Below are positions 7,785 through 15,280 of a stretch of 64,000 bases of DNA, in pieces. The notes under the pieces are model-generated. The model did not search any database, was not told where the DNA came from, and worked only from the letters and a program-made list of their open reading frames with translations. Source of the DNA: JAWCMQ01 sp039091255. Its GTDB lineage: Archaea; Aenigmatarchaeota; Aenigmatarchaeia; GW2011-AR5; JACRAC01. The translations under genes and the position numbers were made by a program. Location: the NCBI GenBank assembly GCA_039091255.1, contig JAWCMQ010000002.1:137180-201179 (forward strand), in the 5' to 3' direction. Each line of letters opens with the position of its first letter. Positions within the stretch are counted from its first letter, which is position 1.

Positions 7785-8750
7785 TTGGTGCCGGCGTTGT
7801 TCATTTCAGGAGCGATTGCCGTCTTTCTGCACAAAGAAACCGTCCTCAAGTATCTCGGACCGAACACGAAAAAGCACATTTCATACGGATTTGCATCAAT
7901 ATCCGGGGCGATATTAGCCGTTTGTTCCTGCACCGTGCTGCCGCTTTTTGCTGGCATAAAAAGGCGCGGCGCAGGCCTTGGTCCTGCGATAACCTTTCTG
8001 TTCGCTGGCCCCGCGATAAACGTCCTTGCAATAATCTATACGGCTCAGGTCTTGGGTTTTACGATAGGACTGGCGCGGGCAATTCTGGCAATATCGTTAT
8101 CGATAATACTCGGTTTCACTATGCATAAAATCTTCCAGAGAAAGGCCGTCGAAGACGGTGCGACTTTTTCAGACATCATAACACCGCACGGAAAATCAAA
8201 ACCGGTCATATTGTCGTTCTTTGCGCTGCTCATCGCAATGCTCGTCATCAACGGGCTGCAGATTGATATAATCGCAAAACTGGCGGTGTTCGCTGCACTG
8301 CTCGTATCGCTGCTGCTGCTGCTGAAATCACGGTTCGAAAGACCCGAACTTAAGGAATGGGCAAAAGAGACGCTGTCGATAACCAGGCTTATAATCCCAT
8401 ACCTGCTCATCGGCGTGTTCATCGCAGGCATGGTCGGATATCTTTTACCGCAGGAAATCGTGGAAGCATATCTTGGCGGAAACGGTTTGCTTTCGAATTT
8501 CGTTGCGTCAGTATTCGGCGCATTCATGTATTTTGCAACGCTCACGGAAGTTCCGATTATATCCGAACTCATGAAGCTCGGCATGGGCAGCGGTCCTGCT
8601 CTTGCTCTGCTGCTTGCAGGCCCCAGCCTAAGCCTGCCCAACATGCTCGTGATAAGAAAAGTGCTCGGCACGAAGCAAACAGCCGTTTATGTCTGTCTTG
8701 TAATCTTATTCTCCACGATCACCGGATTTGTTTTCGGAAATATCGTTTGA
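7785..8750 (+). CDS. Permease of the ArsP/DUF318 (YraQ) family
   Basis: About 321 residues with roughly eight membrane helices in two repeats. The signature AVCSCTVLPLFAGIKRRGAG carries the Cys pair typical of this family, which includes the ArsP exporters of trivalent organoarsenicals. The GTG at 7785 is the first usual start, but the frame is open back to 7698 and the upstream codons (GALGEYLSAHVITCLVPA) look like the start of helix 1, so the true start may be upstream with a rare codon. The substrate is probably a thiophilic metalloid. Confidence 0.8.
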   Translation: MVPALFISGAIAVFLHKETVLKYLGPNTKKHISYGFASISGAILAVCSCTVLPLFAGIKRRGAGLGPAITFLFAGPAINVLAIIYTAQVLGFTIGLARAILAISLSIILGFTMHKIFQRKAVEDGATFSDIITPHGKSKPVILSFFALLIAMLVINGLQIDIIAKLAVFAALLVSLLLLLKSRFERPELKEWAKETLSITRLIIPYLLIGVFIAGMVGYLLPQEIVEAYLGGNGLLSNFVASVFGAFMYFATLTEVPIISELMKLGMGSGPALALLLAGPSLSLPNMLVIRKVLGTKQTAVYVCLVILFSTITGFVFGNIV

Positions 8751-9200
8751 TTAGATTATTTTCATCCTCGCCATGGCAGCTCCGCATTTCGGGCATTTGA
8801 GCGAATAACATGGCACACCGCGCTCATGCGCAACGTGCGCGCCGCATTTCGGGCATTCGCATTCGCCGCCTGGCCCTGCTCCGCGACCCATCATCCTTTT
8901 CATCTTTCCAACTACCATATACGGACCGCCTTCTATTCTTATCGCCTTGCCGTTGGCCAGAGCATCGGCTATCTTTTTTCTCGCAGACAAGAGCAGTCGA
9001 TGAAAAGTCGGCTGAGAAATCTTCATTTTTCTAGCTGCGTCTTCCTGCTCAAGGCCTTCCAAATCCTTCAGCCGAACAGCTTCGAATTCATCGACCGTCA
9101 AGATGGATTCATCTAGCTCGGCGAGCCTGATTCCAGCCGGCTTGAAATACGTCACGCGCGGCTCGAATTCCACCTTTCGGAAAAGCCTCGGTCTCGGCAC
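8751..9200 (-). CDS. DUF134 (UPF0251) DNA-binding protein with C-terminal zinc ribbons
   Basis: 149 residues. The first 95 form the DUF134 helix-turn-helix domain (VDEFEAVRLKDLEGLEQEDA, KISQPTFHRLLLSARKK). The tail has two CPKCG knuckles plus other Cys, a zinc ribbon. A GTG start overlaps the previous gene's stop by one base. DUF134 proteins commonly sit with small Gly/Met-rich proteins of the DUF5320 type, as here. It may bind the 20-bp palindrome at 9483-9502. It converges on the permease operon with adjacent stop codons. Confidence 0.85.
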   Translation of the reverse strand: MPRPRLFRKVEFEPRVTYFKPAGIRLAELDESILTVDEFEAVRLKDLEGLEQEDAARKMKISQPTFHRLLLSARKKIADALANGKAIRIEGGPYMVVGKMKRMMGRGAGPGGECECPKCGAHVAHERGVPCYSLKCPKCGAAMARMKII

Positions 9201-9466
9201 TATTTCAGCTCCTTAAGCCTTTTTGCCAGTTCCTGCTTTTCGGTCTCAAGCTGCTTTAGCTCAGCTTCCAGTATCTTCTTTTGTTCTTCCTTGGTCAAAG
9301 CTGCGGGCTCTGCAAATGGAAACGCTTGCTGGCACCTCCATCCAAATCCTCTTCCAAAGCCTCTGCCAAACCCGCGGCCAAACGCAAGCCCGCGTCCGCA
9401 AGGCCCAAGCCCTCGTCCAGTCAAAGGTCCGCGTCCCATTGGTCCTGTGCCATCTCCGCCTGGCAT
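9200..9466 (-). CDS. DUF5320-family Gly/Arg-rich protein
   Basis: 88 residues starting MPGGDGTGPMGRGPLTGRG, the signature of the DUF5320 family, followed by FGRGFGRGFGRGFG repeats and a C-terminal coiled coil of about 30 residues. The ATG at 9466 is preferred over one at 9481 because GGGGGTG lies just upstream as a ribosome-binding site. Its role is unknown; relatives co-occur with iron-sulfur or NifX-like proteins. It is co-transcribed with DUF134. Confidence 0.8.
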   Translation of the reverse strand: MPGGDGTGPMGRGPLTGRGLGPCGRGLAFGRGFGRGFGRGFGWRCQQAFPFAEPAALTKEEQKKILEAELKQLETEKQELAKRLKELK

Positions 9467-9482
9467 GTTTTTCACCCCCATG

Positions 9483-9502
9483 TTATGAATACATATTCAT
9501 AA
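9483..9502. promoter_or_regulatory. Perfect 20-bp palindromic operator
   Basis: TTATGAATA-CA-TATTCATAA, a perfect 9-2-9 dyad, lies 17 bases upstream of the DUF5320 start. Its position suits a repressor site for the DUF5320/DUF134 operon, and the DUF134 protein is the obvious candidate ligand. Confidence 0.65.
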
Positions 9503-9545
9503 TCTATTTGAGGCTTCGGAGTGCAGGAAAGTGACGCGAGGATGC

Positions 9546-9755
9546 TTACTTCTTTTCGCCAGCGTGATGGTACCAGAGAACTGCGCCAGCGAGAAACGTC
9601 GCGATTCCCAGAAATCTCTGGGCCGTTATCAGCGTTTCTCCAGCAAGATAGTACGTGCTTCCAAGAACCAGAAGCCCGAACAGCACCACCAAAGCCGCCA
9701 TCGGCTTGGCTATGTGCCAACCTTTATGCTCTTTGCGTTTTGCTTTTCGCGCCAT
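9546..9755 (-). CDS. Small two-helix membrane protein (69 aa)
   Basis: Starts MARKAKRKEHKGWHIAKPMA with a basic cytosolic tail, followed by two hydrophobic helices (AALVVLFGLLVLG and LGIATFLAGAVLWYHHA). The longer frame upstream would run into the RNase P RNA gene, so the ATG at 9755 is used. Family not recognised. Confidence 0.6.
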   Translation of the reverse strand: MARKAKRKEHKGWHIAKPMAALVVLFGLLVLGSTYYLAGETLITAQRFLGIATFLAGAVLWYHHAGEKK

Positions 9756-9829
9756 ACTTTCTATTCCGATTCCAAGTAAATAAAGGTTTAGAAAATAAAC
9801 GTGGTGACCTGGCATAGCCCGTCTTATGT

Positions 9830-9866
9830 AAGCCCTTTTGCTAGCGCAAAAGCGCTTGCGGAAAAG
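9830..9866 (+). repeat. Family-1 hairpin element, inverted relative to RNase P RNA
   Basis: AAGCCCTTTT and AAAAGCGCTTGCGGAAAA pair around GCTAGCGC. The plus-strand sequence matches the sense strand of the minus-strand rRNA introns, so within RNase P RNA this copy is antisense. It sits between CR IV and CR V. Confidence 0.8.
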
Positions 9867-9930
9867 GAGCGTGTCCCGCTTCCTTTCAAAAGGGCCTTGC
9901 AACATTTGTCTAAGCGCTACGTTGATATTC

Positions 9931-10225
9931 TAACCGCTCTTGTCACGATAGCCGCTCATGCCAAAGCGAGAGCGGCTATTGTTGCAAAAGCGGCCGAAAT
10001 CCCAACCCTCTTGCACCCGCGCGTGCCGGACCCGTTTCAACTTATCATAACTGCGAAGCGGCTATTCGTAGAATAACCGCTGAGCAGCTATATGCAACGT
10101 CATTCATGCGTCGGTTGCTAAGTGCGTTTCTGTGATCCGGCAACAGACTCTCGCCCGTAACCTTAACGGATCGCGCTTTTGCAGGTGCTAATCTAACCGT
10201 CCGCCTTTACGCGAACGCGGTTATT
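9931..10225 (-). repeat. Three family-2 palindromes inside RNase P RNA
   Basis: Copies at 9931-9980, 10047-10066 and 10194-10225 each read TAAC-stem-GCTATT or TAACC-stem-GGTTATT on the plus strand. They lie between conserved regions, in peripheral helices, and account for much of the extra length of the RNA. Confidence 0.65.
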
Positions 10226-10371
10226 TCACATTCCTGCAGAGTGGACAGAGCTTCCTCAGCGCTGCTGTTACGCAGAACCGAAGTTGCAGCTCAGGTCACC
10301 ACTAAATCGAATATCGCCGCAAAGTTAATAAGGTTTGCGAAAACGCGGCTCTCCAAGAATCTGAGGCGCGG

Positions 10372-10596
10372 CTATCGGTCTTCGAGTATGCGCGATGCGT
10401 CGTCCAAAGCGTTCAGCGTCGTCGCCGACTCTTCACTCGCTTGGTTCGAGCCCATGCGGTACAAAACAAGCTTGCCGCCCTGCTGGCATAACTCAAGATT
10501 GTTTCGCTTGAGATAGCTGCCTAAGCCGTTCCTTTTGGTTATTCCGCGGTCTTTGCAAAGTTCCTCGATGCTTTCATATCGTCCGACAACTTGCAT
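10372..10596 (-). CDS. Small hypothetical protein (74 aa)
   Basis: Starts MQVVGRYESIEELCKDRGIT; the first half (residues 7-45) has a helix-turn-helix-like layout ending in a basic YLKRNNLELCQQ segment, while the C-terminal third is acidic. Family not recognised. It lies 24 bases downstream of a tiny CxxC ORF on the same strand. Coding status rests on frame length and position between real genes. Confidence 0.45.
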   Translation of the reverse strand: MQVVGRYESIEELCKDRGITKRNGLGSYLKRNNLELCQQGGKLVLYRMGSNQASEESATTLNALDDASRILEDR

Positions 10597-10620
10597 CCTA
10601 CGGCTTGGATAGAAGACTTC

Positions 10621-10656
10621 TTATTTCTTCTTTTTTCCGCATTTCCCGCACGACAT
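10621..10656 (-). CDS. Candidate 11-residue CxxC microprotein
   Basis: Reads MSCGKCGKKKK. A strong ribosome-binding site (GAGAGGTG) stands six bases before the ATG, which is why it is listed despite its length. CGKC followed by a Lys run could bind metal or nucleic acid. It could equally be a leader peptide for the gene at 10372-10596. Confidence 0.35.
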   Translation of the reverse strand: MSCGKCGKKKK

Positions 10657-10700
10657 AAAATGCACCTCTCAGTAACCATGGTGAAGCTTCAATTAAAACT

Positions 10701-11330
10701 CTACATTATCTCCTCGTTTCCCGATCGCGACAGCCATATCGCGATGTCGAGCTCGGCGGGCTTGAGGCCTAACCCGCGGGCGGCTTTGACGAACTTCTTT
10801 TCGACGTCCAAATATCTGCGAGGGGTGAGCCCCCCTTTCTCGCCCTCTTCCTCATTGGTTAGTCCATTTTCGGCAAGCTCTCGCATGATATGCACGTCGA
10901 GTATCGCCAGCTCCTCGCCAAGCCCGATGTTTCTGAGGAAATGCGATGCCTCCTTGTAGCCGTAGCCCTCCACGTTCTGCACAAGCCAATCGCGCAGCTC
11001 GGGCGGCCGTGCATGCATAGCCTGGATTTTGCCGAATATCTCAGAAAATTTCGCTTGCGCGGCTGCGATATACCTCGCCTTATTTTTAGGAAAGCGTACG
11101 CCCGCCAGATGCCCTAATATGTCCTTGTCGCCGGCTGCTTCGAGCAGGCCGCTTTCTTTCAGCTTATTTATCGCCGCTCTGCATACAGGCGCCTTGCTTT
11201 GCGGCGTGCAAAGGCAGAAAAGCAGTTCGAACAGCACGTCGTCGCGGCTCTGCCACTTGTCCCTTGCAGCCGCGAGCCAGTCGCGTATCAGCTGCTCACG
11301 CTTTTGGAATTCTGCGAGAAGTTTGCCCAT
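10701..11330 (-). CDS. ogg: 8-oxoguanine DNA glycosylase/AP lyase, Ogg2 family
   Basis: 209 residues, the usual length for archaeal Ogg2. It removes 8-oxoguanine and cleaves the abasic site in base excision repair. The helix-hairpin-helix region is VEGYGYKEASHFLRNIG, and ILDVHIMRELAENG carries the catalytic Asp, with the catalytic Lys in the preceding hairpin (GYGYK). The C-terminal helix RRYLDVEKKFVKAARGLG fits the family. Alone among small unknown genes; no operon evident. Confidence 0.88.
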   Translation of the reverse strand: MGKLLAEFQKREQLIRDWLAAARDKWQSRDDVLFELLFCLCTPQSKAPVCRAAINKLKESGLLEAAGDKDILGHLAGVRFPKNKARYIAAAQAKFSEIFGKIQAMHARPPELRDWLVQNVEGYGYKEASHFLRNIGLGEELAILDVHIMRELAENGLTNEEEGEKGGLTPRRYLDVEKKFVKAARGLGLKPAELDIAIWLSRSGNEEIM

Positions 11331-11368
11331 CTGTTAAAAAGATGTCGCAAAGATTAAAACGAGATACG

Positions 11369-11626
11369 CTAAGCAGCCCTGCCGTCTTCGCCGCCGCGAA
11401 TCGCATTCTTCTTAAGATGTTCGTACATCTTCAGTCCGGCTTCTACGGCTTCCGTCCAGAATAGATAGCGGCCTTTGGGTCTCTCATCAAGGGTTGAGCA
11501 GACGTCCCATCGGCCATCATCACCTTCGCAAACCCAGATTGCGACGCTAGGGTACACCTTTTCCCCCATTTTCACGTTCTCGACGTTACCGACGCTATAA
11601 ACGAACATAACATTCCCTTCTTTCAT
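11369..11626 (-). CDS. Hypothetical protein (85 aa)
   Basis: Beta-rich protein with VYPSVAIWVCEGDDGRWDVC and a short C-terminal helix. Family not recognised. A second ATG at 11608 (MFVYSVGN) is preceded by GAAGGGA and may be the true start. It is the last of three small minus-strand genes between 12054 and 11369. Confidence 0.5.
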   Translation of the reverse strand: MKEGNVMFVYSVGNVENVKMGEKVYPSVAIWVCEGDDGRWDVCSTLDERPKGRYLFWTEAVEAGLKMYEHLKKNAIRGGEDGRAA

Positions 11627-11646
11627 CCTTTAGGAAAACAAATATC

Positions 11647-11775
11647 TTAAGCCCTCTTCTCCTTGCCGCACAGGTTGCAGAACGTCAGGCCGTGCGACTG
11701 GACCTGCCAGCCGCGAAAGCCGTCTCCGCAATTGTGGCGACCTAGAGACCATTCTTTTCTCTTTTTAACTGCCAT
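11647..11775 (-). CDS. Small Cys-rich protein (42 aa)
   Basis: Starts MAVKKRKEWSLGRHNCGDGF and ends TFCNLCGKEKRA. GAGGTG precedes the start. Cys16 plus the CNLC knuckle, with two His residues nearby, could form one zinc site, giving a minimal zinc ribbon with a basic N-terminus. This suggests a nucleic-acid-binding protein; inference only. Confidence 0.55.
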   Translation of the reverse strand: MAVKKRKEWSLGRHNCGDGFRGWQVQSHGLTFCNLCGKEKRA

Positions 11776-11787
11776 TACAACCACACC

Positions 11788-12054
11788 TCATTGTTTCGTC
11801 CGATAACAACTCTCTAACCGCTGAAGGTAACTCTTCGCCTGCCGCGCGGCCTCGCCAGGGCGACCATAAATCGTTACGTCGAAAAGTACCTTCTCGCCTG
11901 GCCACAAGCTCAGCCTCTGCAAAGCTTGCTCGCCAGCAACGCAGCGGTAAGACACGTAGCCTTCGTCAGGGTTTTCCACAACTATCGCTCGCTCGCAAGA
12001 AACGAGCGCGCCTTTGGCATGACCGGTTTTTGGGTTAGGCACACCAAACACCAT
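11788..12054 (-). CDS. Hypothetical beta-rich protein (88 aa)
   Basis: Starts MVFGVPNPKTGHAKGALVSC; the middle reads as alternating strands (GYVSYRCVAGEQ, LFDVTIYGRPGE) before a short helix. Family not recognised. It lies 12 bases upstream of the small Cys-rich gene, probably in one transcript. An A/T-rich promoter region follows at 12060-12115. Confidence 0.5.
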   Translation of the reverse strand: MVFGVPNPKTGHAKGALVSCERAIVVENPDEGYVSYRCVAGEQALQRLSLWPGEKVLFDVTIYGRPGEAARQAKSYLQRLESCYRTKQ

Positions 12055-12150
12055 TTGTTACTATTCCATAGTAGTAAGTAGATATAAAGATTTTGTATGA
12101 ATCCAAATATATAGGTTAGGTTATACAAGTGAGCGTCGAAAGAAAATAAA

Positions 12151-12172
12151 ATGAAGCATCATAGGTCTGGAC
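12151..12172. other. 3' strand of the 23S rRNA processing stem
   Basis: The 22 bases here are the exact reverse complement of 15946-15967 upstream of 23S. The two strands bracket 23S as the long precursor helix recognised by the splicing endonuclease in archaea. No internal bulges are evident, so the cleavage site may lie at its inner end. Confidence 0.75.
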
Positions 12173-12183
12173 TTCCACTATTC

Positions 12184-12215
12184 TAACCGCCCGCTTTTAC
12201 GCGAAAGCGGCTATT
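12184..12215 (-). repeat. Family-2 palindrome downstream of 23S
   Basis: TAACCGCCCGC...GCGAAAGCGGCTATT hairpin between the end of 23S and its processing stem, followed by a second GCGGTTATTATTCGCGG hairpin. Confidence 0.6.
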
Positions 12216-12688
12216 TTCAAGCGGTTATTATTCGCGGAACCGCGACAGCCGCAGCTGGCGCGTTTTGAAGGCTAGCATTGGTGTAGGAGATAGTGGGCTG
12301 AGCGCGTCGCCGAGGCTTCGCGCGTACACCCCTTCTCCATAACGGGTCGTCTTGCCCGTACCGCATGTCTATTTTTGAGAGCGGCTTAGGCCTTAGTTCG
12401 GCGGATGCTATGTCATGGCTGCCCATCGCCAATTTCTCGGCGGCAGCTATTGGTACCGACGTAGCAACCTATGCCTTCAGGCCTTATCCGCCATGGCGTA
12501 GCTACCCGGCGATGCCCTGTCGGACAACCGGTACACCAGAGGCCACGAGAGGGTGTTCCTTTCGTACTTGCCCTTTCTTTCTCTCAGACACCAGCACCTT
12601 CGGCAGATATAGACCAAACTGGCTCACGCCGTTCTGAACCCAACTAAGGTGCCCTTTTAATCTGTGGACCCCAGCACCCTTGGCTGCA

Positions 12689-13093
12689 TTCAGGTCGCGG
12701 ACGACATTTTGATAATCCGTTACTCTGTTTGTAAGCGGACTATTCAACGGCTGATTCTCTCATCGCTTGTGTTGATAATTCGCTTTGGCTACCTACGCAA
12801 AAGCGGACTATACACAAACTCGAAATCCAGTTTGCAGTCTCCTCTACCCAAGACGAAGAAAGAAGCTATGCAACTTCTATCTTGACTTCGGCAATCTTGC
12901 CGCTCTTTAGCTCAGAAGCTACCCAGTATAGTCATTGGCGATAACGAGCGCTCGCAAGTGCGAGCTATTCGTTCATCGCCTCGTTCTGGGACGTATATCG
13001 TCAACGCTAAAGCTAGCAGATTGTCAGGAATGTAGACCACAAACTTTTGCTTTGCGGTTTGCAAAGCCACCGTGTCGTTCGCCGTCAGCGACT
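12689..13093 (-). other. 23S intron near the peptidyl-transferase centre (405 nt)
   Basis: Exons join as GGCTGTGCAGCA/TGCAGCCAAGGG, restoring the helix before the A-loop. Flanks form outer GGCTGT/GCAGCC, a short CAG/CTG core and inner GTCGC/GCGAC, a slightly imperfect BHB. The interior holds three family-2 palindromes (about 12709, 12773 and 12930). No clear LAGLIDADG enzyme is readable. Confidence 0.7.
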
Positions 13094-13196
13094 TGCTGCA
13101 CAGCCAGGTGAGGACCAGCCGACAGCGACGCCGCAACGCGCGGGGTCGATACGAACTCTCACCCGCCACGACACCATTATCCCCGTGGTAGCTTTT

Positions 13197-13295
13197 CTCA
13201 TGTCACAAGCCCCTCTCTAGAGCGCTTTCTTGATGTCCTCGCGGATTTCATGCATTCTGTTCTTTCCGCAAGTGCTTTCTTTCAAGAAAGGGCTT
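13197..13295 (-). other. 23S intron with family-1 core
   Basis: Interrupts the segment before GCTACCACGGGGATAA. Core at 13262-13295: AAGCCCTTTC paired with GAAAGCACTTGCGGAAAG. The ends of the insertion pair as AAGCCC/GGGCTT. Exact splice points are uncertain by a few bases. Confidence 0.65.
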
Positions 13296-13901
13296 ATCTA
13301 AAGGAACTTGCGTATCGCTAGGTCACGCTTTCGCGTTTGGATTCCACGCTGGGCGGAATCCAATCAATCCGGCTTTTGCCCTTGCACTCTACAGGCGATT
13401 TCTGACCGCCCTGAGCCGAACTTAGAGGACCCTTGATACCCTTTCAAGGGTGTGCCGCCCCAGCCAAACTGCCCACCTGTTGCTGTCTTCCGCTTTCGCG
13501 AAGTTAGCAATACAAGAAAGATAGGGCAGTGTTACATTTTCGACTCCACCTCAACTTGCGTCAAGGTTTCTACGTCTCCTGCCTACGCTATACAACCTCG
13601 CTCGTACCACAACAACAGACTGCAGTAAAGCTCAACGGGGTCTACTCTTCCCACCGAAGGTCTCCAGCCCAGTCCCTGGAACGATAGTTTCACCGAGTTC
13701 CAACCCGGGACAGCGAAGATCTAGTTAATCTATCATGCAGGCCAGCATTTAACTGGCAAGGGATTACGCTACCTTAAGACCCTCAGAGTTAGGGCCGGCC
13801 TACAGCGGGGCATAGGCAGGTTGTAACCCGCTTTCACACACCGCTAGTGGCCACGATTCATCGGCTATACAAGGCCTTTGGGCTTAGCAGCCGACTGCGT
13901 T

Positions 13902-14029
13902 TCTTAACCGGCGAAAACAACATGTTTTGGCTGCGATCATTTTGCAACATAATCGCAGCAATACGTTCCAATTCGATTGAGGCTGCTAATTCGTCAATCT
14001 TGTCGGAACTTTCAGGCAGTTTTCGCCGT
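13902..14029 (-). other. 23S BHB intron (128 nt) at ACTGTTTAACAA
   Basis: Outer exon helix, TTAAC/GTTAA central helix, AAA and GAA bulges and a perfect 10-bp inner helix CGGCGAAAAC/GTTTTCGCCG. Excision gives GACTGTTTAACAA joined to AACGCAGTCGG, the expected conserved sequence. It contains a CATAATCGCAGCAAT motif shared with a 16S intron. Confidence 0.85.
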
Positions 14030-15012
14030 TTGTTAAACAGTCCGATCTCCCTTGTCACTGCGACCTGCCCATCGCTGAGCAGGCACGGCTTGTACCGAAG
14101 GTACGCCGCCAATTTGCCGAATTCCCTGGGTTGGATTCTCTCGAACACCTTCGCCTTCTCGGCGAGGGGCACCTGTGTCGGTTATAAGTACGGTCGTCTG
14201 GCGCCCTCCCCCATCCCATTTTCATGGGCCCGTGGAATTGCCCGAAGTCTGCATACGCAAACCTACTGGCGCCTTCACGCGATTCTCGTCACGACGACAC
14301 TCCTCGCGCTTCGGCGCTTGAACAGCGCGACGGCGCTGCTCGGGCTATCCAAGGGCGTTTGGAATAGGTTCTACGGACGCCAGCCGGCGCAGGAATATTA
14401 ACCTGCTTCCCTTTCCCAGCCGTCCAGTTAGGAGGCCGGTTAGGACCGGCTAACCCCCAGCAGATAATCTTTACTGGGGAAACCTCGCCCCTCAGGTGGT
14501 GGAGATTCTCGCTCCACTCTATGCTACTCCCGGCAGGATTCTCATTGCTGACCGGTCCACAGCTCCTTAAAGAGCCGCTTCTGCCCAGCCAGCACGCCTC
14601 CCTACCGCCATGCGCTCCTCGCGAAGCGCATGACCCGCAGTCTCGGCAGACCGCTTAGTCCCGTCCATTTTCAGGGCCGAGAGCCTCGATGGGTCCGCTG
14701 TTACGCGTTGTTTAAATGATGGCTGCTTCTAAGCCTACATCCCCACTGTCTAAGACTCCTGACTCCTTTCGTCACTTAGCGGCCGTTTGGGGGCCTTAAC
14801 TGCAGTCCGGGTTCACGCCCTCGCGGATGCCAAAATTACTCCGGCACCCTCACTCCCCGCGCATGCCACGGACGTATTCGGAGTTCGACGAGATTGCTGG
14901 AAGTTTCCCTCCTTGGCAACCTAATCGGTGCTCTACCCCGCCCGCTTAAGCGCGGAGGCTGTACTCACGCACATTTCGGGAGGAACCAGCTATCACCAGA
15001 TTCGATTGGCTT

Positions 15013-15083
15013 TTGGTGTTCGCAAACAACATTGCTCGGAACTTGCGAAGGGCAAATTCCAAACAGTTTCGCTGTTTGCGAAT
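15013..15083 (-). other. 23S BHB intron (71 nt) at GGGGTGAA
   Basis: Central helix GGTG/CACC, bulges AAA and AAA, inner helix TTCGCAAACA/TGTTTGCGAA. Removal joins GGGGTGAA to AAGCCAATCG, matching the conserved rRNA. It has no family-1 core. Confidence 0.88.
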
Positions 15084-15231
15084 TTCACCCCTAGACCCAG
15101 GTCACCCCAAAGGTTTGGACCATAACGGGTACCGGCCCTCGAGGTCGCTTTCGCGACCCTTCAGCCTACCCAGGCCTAGATCATCTGGTTTCGGGTCTCA
15201 AACCACTGACTAACGCCCTTTCGGACTCGCT

Positions 15232-15280
15232 CTAGCGCAACCTTTTCCGCCAGCGCTTTTGCGCCAGCAAAAAGGGCTGT
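15232..15280 (-). other. 23S BHB intron (49 nt), family-1 type
   Basis: Central helix AGCG/CGCT with bulges AAA and AGA; removal joins GTAGCGAA to AGCGAGTCCG as expected. The body is a textbook family-1 hairpin, CAGCCCTTTTTGC...GCAAAAGCGCTGGCGGAAAA. Confidence 0.9.

Larger units (their letters stand above)
9801..10302 (-). ncRNA. rnpB: RNase P RNA (archaeal type) with palindromic insertions
   Basis: The ends pair perfectly as P1: 5' GTGGTGACCTGA (10302-10291) with 3' CCAGGTCACCAC (9812-9801). In order on the minus strand come GAGGAAGCTCTGTCC (CR I), ACAGAAAC (CR II), GGTGCAAGAGGG, GCAAGGCC (CR IV) and ACATAAGACGGGCTATG (CR V), matching the conserved regions of RNase P RNA. At about 500 nt it is well above the usual 300-400. 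The excess is three ATAAC...GCTATT-type palindromes and one inverted copy of the rRNA/tRNA intron element near the 3' end. It is the catalytic RNA for 5' maturation of tRNA. Confidence 0.85.

Noticed and set aside
9801..10076. 91-residue plus-strand ORF over the RNase P RNA gene
   Set aside because: Overlaps conserved structural RNA, and its composition reflects the palindromes.
12912..13169. Possible homing endonuclease in the 405-nt 23S intron
   Set aside because: The frame starts in rRNA exon, no LAGLIDADG pattern is convincing, and palindromes interrupt the region.
13858..14172. 104-residue minus-strand ORF spanning a 23S intron
   Set aside because: It runs through conserved 23S exon on both sides of the intron and has no protein motif; it is a by-product of rRNA sequence.
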